A stretch of 5,946 nt of DNA, from contig CADCQZ010000388.1 of assembly GCA_902803675.1 (NCBI GenBank), forward strand, positions 1-5,946, in the 5' to 3' direction. The notes below the pieces were generated by a model that had not been told where the DNA came from, did not search any database, and worked only from the letters and a program-made list of their open reading frames with translations. How positions within the stretch are numbered: position 1 is the stretch's first letter; every line of letters starts with the position of its first letter. Source of the DNA: an uncultured Eubacteriales bacterium. GTDB taxonomy: Bacteria; Bacillota_A; Clostridia; Christensenellales; Aristaeellaceae. Both the position numbers and the translations under genes were made by a program. Positions 1-5,048 of this stretch are shown one piece after another.

Positions 1-572
1 AGGGAGTAGCTGTAGGAGTTGTCAGCGCGGTAGAGCACGGCCACGTTCTTGTAGCCCTGCTCCAGGCACCACTTGGCCTGGATAGCGCCCTGCAGGTCGC
101 AGGAGGGCTGGCTCAGGAACATGTAGGTCCAGGGATCGGTCAGAGCGCCGATCTCGCCCCTGCGGGTGCAGCGGCTGTCCATGCCCATCATGAAGATCGG
201 GGTGCCGATCTCTTCGGCCACGGGCGCCAGCGCGATTTCGATGTTCGCCTGATGGGGGCCGACGACGGCCACGCAGCCCATGGAGGCCAGCTCCTTATAG
301 GCCATGATGGAGGTATCCACGTCGGACTTGGAATCCTTCTTCACCAGTTCGACCAGGTATTTTTCACCGTCGATGGTGATGCCCCCCTCACGGTTGGCCA
401 GTTCCACAGCCCAGTCGACGCCGCCCTCGATCATGTTGCCCATGACGGAGGAGCTGCCGGACAGCGCCTGGATGGTGCCGATCTTGATGGTCTTGGCTTC
501 ATCGGCCGCCGCGATGGAGATCATCGTCAGCGTCATGCAGGCCGCCAGGAGGATACAGAGAAGTTTTTTCAT
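1..572 (-). CDS. ABC transporter substrate-binding protein, branched-chain amino acid (LivK) type, 3' end outside window
   Basis: This is the N-terminal 190 residues of a periplasmic-binding-protein fold receptor (Peripla_BP_6/LivK group), which captures a small solute outside the membrane and delivers it to an ABC importer. Residues 1-23 form a signal peptide: MKK, a hydrophobic core, then an AAA-D cleavage site at 23/24. The mature protein opens with IKIGTIQALSG (29-39), the usual first strand of the family. VAVVGPHQAN (101-110) matches the loop where the ligand side chain is held, and NVAVLY (176-181) is the next strand of the fold. The ATG is preceded by AAAGGAGA with 9 nt between AGGAG and the start. 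It lies 43 nt downstream of the cupin gene, so the two are probably cotranscribed. The gene leaves the window at base 1, and permease and ATPase genes may follow. The family also carries amides, urea, aromatic acids and other solutes, so the ligand cannot be named. No lipobox cysteine sits at the expected cleavage position. Confidence 0.9.
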   Translation of the reverse strand, partial: MKKLLCILLAACMTLTMISIAAADEAKTIKIGTIQALSGSSSVMGNMIEGGVDWAVELANREGGITIDGEKYLVELVKKDSKSDVDTSIMAYKELASMGCVAVVGPHQANIEIALAPVAEEIGTPIFMMGMDSRCTRRGEIGALTDPWTYMFLSQPSCDLQGAIQAKWCLEQGYKNVAVLYRADNSYSYS

Positions 573-580
573 GGTGTGAG

Positions 581-622
581 TCTCCTTTCATGATATATTA
601 ACCGCTTGCCGCGGTTCATGAA
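581..622 (-). promoter_or_regulatory. Ribosome binding site and overlapping stem-loop between cupin gene and binding-protein gene
   Basis: AAAGGAGA (581-588 on the minus strand) is the Shine-Dalgarno sequence of the binding-protein gene. Just upstream, AACCGC/GCGGTT (600-605 with 611-616) forms a 6-bp stem with a 5-nt loop. TTCATG/CATGAA (587-592 with 617-622) adds six more pairs beyond a one-sided 7-nt bulge. The structure spans the TGA of the cupin gene (616-618) and touches the edge of the Shine-Dalgarno. There is no U-tract, so it is not an intrinsic terminator. It may affect translational coupling or mRNA processing, which is inference. Confidence 0.45.
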
Positions 623-975
623 CGGTCCGTATCGGCGAGATACTCGTCCGCCGGGTCGAAACAGGGGACGGCCACGTTGAGGATCCTCATTTTTCCCACC
701 GGGCGGTGCACACAGCCCGGATAGATCATCACGGTGTCCATGGGCTTGACCGGCACCGTCTCGCCGTCCAGCTCAAGAGCCCCTTCGCCTTCCAGGATGG
801 TATAGCACTCCAGGGTGATCTTATGGTAGTGGGGCTCCGTATCGTTTTTGACGTCCAGCAGATGCACTGACGCCGGTTTTCCTTCCGCGTCCATAAATGC
901 CCGGCGGCTCAGGCCGCAGGGACAGGCGGAAGGTTCGATCGAGCCCAGAGATGCCTTCAGATAGTGTGAAGCCAT
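616..975 (-). CDS. Small single-domain cupin, predicted metal-binding
   Basis: This 119-residue protein is one cupin barrel. Cupin motif 1 is EPHYHKITLECYTILEGEG (47-65), giving ligands H49, H51 and E56. Motif 2 is PGCVH (86-90), giving H90. All four residues of a classic 3-His/1-Glu metal centre are present. An N-terminal extension carries CPCGLSRRAF (18-27), a Cys-Pro-Cys-Gly segment that I recall from a widespread group of uncharacterised stand-alone cupins. There is no signal peptide, so it should be cytoplasmic. The ATG has GGAGA 7 nt upstream and follows a strong promoter (1020-1048), so it is the first gene of its transcription unit, ahead of the ABC binding protein. Small cupins of this type can be isomerases, mutarotases, dioxygenases or ligand sensors. 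In this setting a sugar or keto-acid isomerase is plausible, but the reaction cannot be assigned from sequence. Confidence 0.88.
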   Translation of the reverse strand: MASHYLKASLGSIEPSACPCGLSRRAFMDAEGKPASVHLLDVKNDTEPHYHKITLECYTILEGEGALELDGETVPVKPMDTVMIYPGCVHRPVGKMRILNVAVPCFDPADEYLADTDRS

Positions 976-1019
976 GTGGTTTTCTCCGAATAAAAATGTG
1001 ATGCTGCTGATTTGTCAAT

Positions 1020-1048
1020 ATTATACACGATGATGCCCGATGGTACAA
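1020..1048 (-). promoter_or_regulatory. Sigma-70/A-type promoter for the cupin / ABC binding-protein unit
   Basis: On the minus strand, TTGTAC (-35, 1043-1048) is followed by a 17-nt spacer and a perfect TATAAT (-10, 1020-1025). Transcription would start near 1013, giving a leader of roughly 38 nt before the cupin ATG. The spacing and perfect -10 make this the best promoter in the window. It shows that the cupin and binding-protein genes can be transcribed separately from the enzyme operon upstream. Confidence 0.72.
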
Positions 1049-1068
1049 GCGTTTTTTCTTCTGTACCA
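1041..1068. promoter_or_regulatory. Candidate operator: 7-bp inverted repeat overlapping the -35 box
   Basis: TGGTACA (1041-1047) and TGTACCA (1062-1068) are perfect inverted copies separated by 14 nt. Their centres are 21 bp apart, two helical turns, so both face the same side of the DNA. The left arm overlaps the -35 box at 1043-1048. The enclosed stretch holds a T6 run on the plus strand inside the loop, and no U-tract follows either arm, so a terminator is unlikely. The regulator is unknown. It could be the local AraC protein or a GntR/LacI-type repressor encoded elsewhere. Confidence 0.45.
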
Positions 1069-1107
1069 GGATCTTCCTTGATGCCTGAAGGGCCCGCGTC
1101 CGCCGGC

Positions 1108-2172
1108 TCACCCGATGCGCCTGAGGGCCTGCGCGGCTCTTTGGACGCTGTCTCCTTCGCGGTTGAGCAGGTCTCTCTTTTCAAGGTCTTCGGCGATGGC
1201 GTCATAGACTGCGCCGTCCTCCGGGATCGAAATATCCCTCAGATGCATCGGCAGCCCGAGAGAGGCCAGGATCCGGTCCAGATCCTTCAGATCCCTGCCG
1301 TCGTATTCGAGCTGAAGCCGCAGGCCCACGCCCACGATCTCGCCGTGGAGGTATCCCGCCGCTTCCCGGGTGAACAGGGTCCTGGCCGCTTCGTACAGCC
1401 CATGGGCCAGGGCCGACTGCCCCCGGCCCCGGGCGCATCCGCTGACCATGCCTGTGGCGGCGACGGTGAGGTAGACCATCTCGTCGATCAGGGGGGAGGG
1501 GATGCCGTTTGCAAGCTCGGCGGGCATGCCCGGCGCGATGGCGGAAAGCCGTCTGTAGAGATATTCCGCGTTATAACGGGCAAAAACCATGTCGGCGCCC
1601 GCCGGGGCATCGCCCATGTTGTGATCCAGCTCGATCATTTTCGCCATACTGTCGGCGATGCCGGCAAAGGCGTACCGGGCGGGCTGGCGCGCCATGATCC
1701 GGGTGTCGGCGATCAGGCAGGCGATCTCGTTTTCGAAAAACCAGGACCCCAGCGCCCGTCCCTCGGGCGTGTAGAGCACGGAAAGCGGGGTGTAGGCGGC
1801 ACAGGTGGCGCAGATGGTGGGAACGTTGATGACCGGGCAGCCGGCGAATTCCCCCGTCAGTTTCGCCAGGTCCATGATCCTTCCGCCGCCGATCCCCACG
1901 ATCACGTCCGCCCCTTCCTGCCGCAGGTCCCGGGCGTACCGCCGTGCCGCCTCCTCACTGCAGGGCTGCGTATGGATCCGGTGGCAACAGTCGATCCCCT
2001 CAAGAGGGGCGTCATAAATGTCCAGCACCGCCTGCCACGCCTTCCGGCCGCTCAGGATCAGCGCTTTTGAGCCGATCCTGCCGATCTCTTTCTTCAGGTC
2101 CATGAAAGCGTCCGGCCTCTGGATGTAGCGGCCGCAGCCGAATTTCCATGCCGGATCCGGTCTCAGATACAT
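1108..2172 (-). CDS. Iron-containing / glycerol-dehydrogenase-like alcohol dehydrogenase
   Basis: This 354-residue protein belongs to the GldA side of the iron-containing alcohol dehydrogenase superfamily, which interconverts alcohols and carbonyls with NAD(P). The nucleotide-binding motif GGGRIMD is at 95-101, preceded by VIVGI. The three metal ligands known for glycerol dehydrogenase are matched by D174 (GIADS), H257 (ALAHG) and H276 (YLHGE). The length is normal for the family. I chose the ATG at 2172 because GGAGG lies 8 nt upstream and the protein then opens like other members, with RYIQ at 15-18. An ATG at 2199 has a poorer signal (GGGAG, 11 nt). It starts 52 nt after the fusion gene, so it is probably the third gene of that operon. 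The usual family segment around the substrate-pocket Asp (STDAPT) here reads ATCAAY (122-127), with Cys124 replacing Asp, so the substrate is probably not glycerol. I recall a similar Cys-Ala-Ala segment in HcxA/YbdH-type hydroxycarboxylate dehydrogenases, but this is unverified. Confidence 0.9.
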   Translation of the reverse strand: MYLRPDPAWKFGCGRYIQRPDAFMDLKKEIGRIGSKALILSGRKAWQAVLDIYDAPLEGIDCCHRIHTQPCSEEAARRYARDLRQEGADVIVGIGGGRIMDLAKLTGEFAGCPVINVPTICATCAAYTPLSVLYTPEGRALGSWFFENEIACLIADTRIMARQPARYAFAGIADSMAKMIELDHNMGDAPAGADMVFARYNAEYLYRRLSAIAPGMPAELANGIPSPLIDEMVYLTVAATGMVSGCARGRGQSALAHGLYEAARTLFTREAAGYLHGEIVGVGLRLQLEYDGRDLKDLDRILASLGLPMHLRDISIPEDGAVYDAIAEDLEKRDLLNREGDSVQRAAQALRRIG

Positions 2173-2180
2173 GGCTTGAC

Positions 2181-2185
2181 CCTCC
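2181..2185 (-). promoter_or_regulatory. Ribosome binding site deciding the dehydrogenase start
   Basis: GGAGG on the minus strand with an 8-nt spacer to the ATG at 2172. It favours that start over the in-frame ATG at 2199 and over longer forms that would run back inside the fusion gene. Confidence 0.7.
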
Positions 2186-2209
2186 GTCCAGAACGTCATG
2201 CGTTTTTCC

Positions 2210-2223
2210 GCTCCCGGGGGAGC
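2210..2223 (-). other. Short intercistronic hairpin after the fusion gene
   Basis: GCTCC/GGAGC (2210-2214 with 2219-2223) closes a 4-nt loop just after the TGA of the fusion gene (2225-2227). On the minus strand it is followed by GGAAAAACGC, not a U-tract. It is therefore not an intrinsic terminator and should not stop transcription into the dehydrogenase gene. It may stabilise or mark the mRNA between the two cistrons. Confidence 0.35.
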
Positions 2224-2224
2224 C

Positions 2225-3904
2225 TCAGGCAAAATACGGGTCCGTCTTCGCGTAATGGTATCCCCGGGTGGCGGGGGAATGGGCGACGAGCACCCAGAGG
2301 TAGGTGTTTTTTGTGCCGGGGACGGCCACTGTGGGATGATACCCGTCGGCGGCCAATACCATGTGTCCGGAGGATACGACACTGATCCGGGGATCCGAAA
2401 AGGTCCCGTCCGTCCCATAGGAGATGTGGAATCCCGCCATTGGCTCGGGCATGTCGAAGTAGCAGTAGACTTCTTCCAGTTCCTTCTCGTGCTGGTGCGG
2501 CGGCCAGGAGGTCCACATGCCGTCCGCTCCCCATGTCAGCCCGCAGATCAGCCGTGAGGCGGGGATCTTTTCGTCCAGGGTGAAAAACACTTCCCTGCGT
2601 CCGCTGCCCTCTCCGTGGATCTGATGGATCTCCCCGATGGGCAGCGTTGGATCGAAGCGCCGGAAAAAGGGCTTTCCGATGCCCTCACACCTGCCCGCGC
2701 CGATATAGAACACGGCGCCGTCCGGGCCCGCTGTCAGGCTGATCTGACATTGGCCCGGGATATAAAAACTGTCGAACCGTTCCATGTCTTCCCGGATGCC
2801 GCAGCCCTCGGCCAGGCAGCTTCCCCGGATCAGGACGCAGTTCATCTCCAGTTCGCCGGAACAGAGGAGGAATCCTTCCCCGGGCCGCAGGTTCAGCCGC
2901 AGGATATGGGCCGCCTGATTGGGCGTCTTCCCCGGCGCGATCACCTCATGCAGCCCGGGTTCCTCGGGGGATACACAGTGCCAGTGGGGGAGGGAAGGCT
3001 GTTTTTTGATGAGGGAGCGCACGTCCCGCATGCAGGCCGCCGCCAGTTCGCGTCCGGCGGGCATGTAGGCGTCCTCTTCCGACACGCTCTCCACCGCCAG
3101 ACATCCGTCGTAGCCCATCTCCTCCAGAGCGTCGATGATGGCGGGCCAGTCCACGCCGCCCATGCCGATGCGCCGGTGAGCGTAATAGTCGTTCCTCGGG
3201 CGGACGGGCGGCACCACCCGGGTGAAGCGGCCGATGTGTTCCGCGTAGAAGTCATACCGGAAACAGCCCCTGTGCGCGGGGGAGGACAGTTTGATGATGT
3301 CCTTGATGTGCACGTCGAATATACGGCCCGCCAGTTTTCTGATGCAGCCGGGGATGTCCCCGGTGGGTACCTGGTACAGGTTCACCGGGTCCACGATCAG
3401 GCCCACGTTGTCCCGGCCGATCATATCCAGCAGTTTCAGGGAGGACTCCGCCGTGTCCAGGATCGTGCCGTGATGCATCTCCATGGCGATGCCTCTGCCC
3501 TTCTCCCGGGCCAGGTCGGCGCACCTGGCCATCCACTCGGCGGCCCGCTCGTAAACGCTTTGGGACGCGGCGGCGGATTCCACCCACGCCGGCCACATCC
3601 TGATGAGGGGCGCGTCGAATTCGACCGCGATGTCCAGCCATTTTTTGAAGGTCTCAAGGGTATTTTCGCACTCTTCGTCATCCAGGAGGCCAAAGTCTCC
3701 CACGAAACAGCTCAGGCAGGTCACTTTCAGGTCCCGGCGTTTCAGATAAGCCTTCACCGCGTCTTTCTTTTCCTGTGAAGAGGCGGGACCGATGTGAGTG
3801 GACCTCAGCTCGATGCCGTCATACCCGAGATCCGCGGCGGCGGCAAGATGCTCCCATACAGAGAGCGAGTCGAACATCTGCCCGGAGAGGGTGATCTTAA
3901 ACAT
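2225..3904 (-). CDS. Fusion protein: AP-endonuclease-2-type TIM barrel (IolE/IolI-like) joined to KduI/IolB-type double cupin
   Basis: A single 559-residue frame carries two enzyme modules. Residues 1 to about 298 are a sugar isomerase/epimerase-type TIM barrel. Its predicted metal ligands are E142 (AMEMHH), D172 (VDPVN), H199 (DVHIKD) and E272 (VES), matching the Glu/Asp/His/Glu set of the IolI structure. From about residue 307 to the end is a 5-deoxyglucuronate isomerase (IolB/KduI) module. Its first cupin lacks a metal motif, as is usual in the family. The second contains WPPHQHEKELEEVY (467-480), giving H470, H472 and E477, plus H523 in DGYHP. The module has close to full IolB length, so both halves look catalytic. 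The likely job is two consecutive isomerisation, dehydration or elimination steps on a keto-sugar or inositol-like intermediate in the cytoplasm. I chose ATG 3904 because GAGG lies 9 nt upstream; a TTG at 3928 is also in frame. The start overlaps the oxidoreductase stop by 8 nt (ATGTTTAA), implying translational coupling. Confidence 0.9.
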   Translation of the reverse strand: MFKITLSGQMFDSLSVWEHLAAAADLGYDGIELRSTHIGPASSQEKKDAVKAYLKRRDLKVTCLSCFVGDFGLLDDEECENTLETFKKWLDIAVEFDAPLIRMWPAWVESAAASQSVYERAAEWMARCADLAREKGRGIAMEMHHGTILDTAESSLKLLDMIGRDNVGLIVDPVNLYQVPTGDIPGCIRKLAGRIFDVHIKDIIKLSSPAHRGCFRYDFYAEHIGRFTRVVPPVRPRNDYYAHRRIGMGGVDWPAIIDALEEMGYDGCLAVESVSEEDAYMPAGRELAAACMRDVRSLIKKQPSLPHWHCVSPEEPGLHEVIAPGKTPNQAAHILRLNLRPGEGFLLCSGELEMNCVLIRGSCLAEGCGIREDMERFDSFYIPGQCQISLTAGPDGAVFYIGAGRCEGIGKPFFRRFDPTLPIGEIHQIHGEGSGRREVFFTLDEKIPASRLICGLTWGADGMWTSWPPHQHEKELEEVYCYFDMPEPMAGFHISYGTDGTFSDPRISVVSSGHMVLAADGYHPTVAVPGTKNTYLWVLVAHSPATRGYHYAKTDPYFA

Positions 3905-4919
3905 AATTCCCGTCCTCTCCCCTGACAAGGATCCTGTGCGCGGCCGCGGATCTCAGGCAGGCTTCCTGGATCCGGACGTTTTGCATGCCCACGGCACCGT
4001 CCGTCAGCGGCGGCCTGCCCTCCTTCACGGCGGCGGCGAACTCGTCATACTGGCGGGTGAAATTGCTGATCTCATCGCGGTCGTCCACCGCTACGGTCCC
4101 GTTGTGGGTGAGCCGAGTCTCATCGTTCAGGCTGAGGGTCCCGTTTTCGGCCAGGATCAGGCGCTGATAATGGATGTCCTTGGAGGACAGGATCTTCCCC
4201 TCGCCGTTCCAGGAGCCGCCGTCCAGGCGGGTGTTCCATGACATGCGGACGCTGGCGTAGCGGTCGTCGGAGAAGCCGAGCACCGCCATCACCTCATCCT
4301 CGCCCTCCCAGACGGGGTTGAGATGCTGGGTCTCGCAGTAGACGGTCCGCGGCATCTCGCCGAACATCCACAGGATATAATCGAAGATATGGTTGCCCCA
4401 CAGGGGGATCATCAGCCCGCCGGTCTTTTGTGCGCTCTTCCACCAGGGGGTCGGGGGTGCGGCCAGGTATCCGTAGAGTTCCGCGGATACGGAGTACACC
4501 CGGCCGGCCAGTTCTTTGGACTTCATCACGGCGGGGTAGTAGCGGCGGCTCTGGCCGATCATGAGCGTGACGCCGGCGGCGTCCGCTTCCCGGATCATTT
4601 CCGCGCAGTCCGATACGCTGTTGGCCATCGGTTTTTCCAGGAGGACGTGCTTTTTGAGGCGCACGCAGCGGATCGCCATGTCCTTGTGCAGATCGTTGGG
4701 CAGGCAGATGTCGAACGCGTCCGGATCACAGCCGGCGGCCGCTTCCTCCGGGGTCGCGTAAACATGCGTGATCCCGTACCGGGCCGCGTAATCGGCCGCG
4801 CGGTCCGGGGAAACGTCCACCAGGGCGGCGACCTCCACGAGGCCGGACTGCTTCGCGGCGTTCAGATGGCTCAGGGCGATCCGCCCGCAGCCGATCAGGC
4901 AAATCTTCAGTCTGCTCAT
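3897..4919 (-). CDS. Gfo/Idh/MocA-family NAD(P)-dependent oxidoreductase
   Basis: This 340-residue cytoplasmic dehydrogenase belongs to the family of inositol 2-dehydrogenase (IolG), glucose-fructose oxidoreductase and many sugar 3-dehydrogenases. The Rossmann motif GCGRIA is at 10-15. The family EKP motif (LLEKPMA) places the catalytic lysine at 96. The C-terminal domain keeps the conserved histidine H177 and following D180 in GNHIFDYILW. The position four before the histidine, an Asp in the IolG Lys-Asp-His triad, is Leu173 here. I chose ATG 4919 because AGGAGG (4928-4933) is 8 nt away. An in-frame ATG at 4925 is only 2 nt from that site. This is the first gene of the enzyme operon and overlaps the fusion gene by 8 nt. 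It probably oxidises a ring hydroxyl of a polyol, sugar or glycoside to a ketone for the next enzyme, or runs the reverse reduction. Its exact substrate is unknown. Confidence 0.92.
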   Translation of the reverse strand: MSRLKICLIGCGRIALSHLNAAKQSGLVEVAALVDVSPDRAADYAARYGITHVYATPEEAAAGCDPDAFDICLPNDLHKDMAIRCVRLKKHVLLEKPMANSVSDCAEMIREADAAGVTLMIGQSRRYYPAVMKSKELAGRVYSVSAELYGYLAAPPTPWWKSAQKTGGLMIPLWGNHIFDYILWMFGEMPRTVYCETQHLNPVWEGEDEVMAVLGFSDDRYASVRMSWNTRLDGGSWNGEGKILSSKDIHYQRLILAENGTLSLNDETRLTHNGTVAVDDRDEISNFTRQYDEFAAAVKEGRPPLTDGAVGMQNVRIQEACLRSAAAHRILVRGEDGNYV

Positions 4920-4927
4920 ATTCATCT

Positions 4928-4933
4928 CCTCCT
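4928..4933 (-). promoter_or_regulatory. Ribosome binding site deciding the oxidoreductase start
   Basis: AGGAGG is an essentially ideal Shine-Dalgarno, 8 nt from the ATG at 4919 and only 2 nt from the alternative in-frame ATG at 4925. The protein therefore most likely begins MSRLKICLIG. Confidence 0.75.
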
Positions 4934-4941
4934 TTTGGAAA

Positions 4942-4986
4942 AGTATAGCATGAAAGATCTGATCGTAAAATGGCCATATCGTACGA
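4942..4986 (-). promoter_or_regulatory. Promoter of the enzyme operon, probably activator-dependent
   Basis: TGC followed by TATACT (-10 at 4942-4947) is an extended -10 element. A 17-nt spacer upstream the sequence is TTTTAC (4965-4970), a poor -35. Start of transcription would be near 4935, leaving a leader of about 16 nt that contains the AGGAGG site. A direct repeat on the plus strand, ATCGTA at 4962-4967 and 4978-4983 (16-bp period), overlaps and flanks the -35. The second copy lies partly inside the palindrome TCGTACGA (4979-4986). A weak -35 with repeats over it is the usual layout for promoters switched on by AraC-type activators, and such a gene lies next door. Confidence 0.55.
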
Positions 4987-5048
4987 ACAACTTATACAAA
5001 CAGTCCCACTCCGCCGCGGGCAGCCCCCCCCGGGGAACGTTCGGCCGG

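Noticed and set aside
537..548. Lipobox LAAC at residues 9-12 of the binding protein
   Set aside because: Cleavage there would leave an 11-residue signal peptide, too short for export. The AAA-D site at 23/24 fits much better.
1041..1068. Intrinsic terminator at the TGGTACA/TGTACCA repeat
   Set aside because: The stem is short, the loop is 14 nt, and no U-tract follows on either strand. The repeat overlaps a promoter -35, so an operator is the better reading.
1012..2070. Long plus-strand open frame (352 codons) opposite the alcohol dehydrogenase
   Set aside because: It is a GC-driven shadow of the minus-strand gene, which has clear family motifs and a ribosome binding site. The plus-strand product has no recognisable motif.
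2173..2418. N-terminal extension of the alcohol dehydrogenase back to 2418
   Set aside because: Most of the added residues come from the out-of-frame 3' end of the fusion gene, are rich in Pro, and do not resemble the family. The GGAGG at 2181-2185 supports the start at 2172.
2615..3778. Long plus-strand open frame (387 codons) opposite the fusion gene
   Set aside because: Its product is low in recognisable motifs and rich in His, Gly and Arg, as expected from antisense GC-rich codons. The minus-strand gene has complete catalytic residues.
3897..3928. TTG start at 3928 for the fusion protein
   Set aside because: The ATG at 3904 has GAGG 9 nt upstream, gives a barrel that starts at its first strand, and leaves only an 8-nt overlap with the preceding gene.
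2225..4919. Naming the oxidoreductase iolG and the fusion iolE/iolI-iolB
   Set aside because: Family resemblance is clear, but the catalytic Asp change in the oxidoreductase, the unusual fusion and the absence of iolC/iolD/iolJ make the inositol assignment unsafe.
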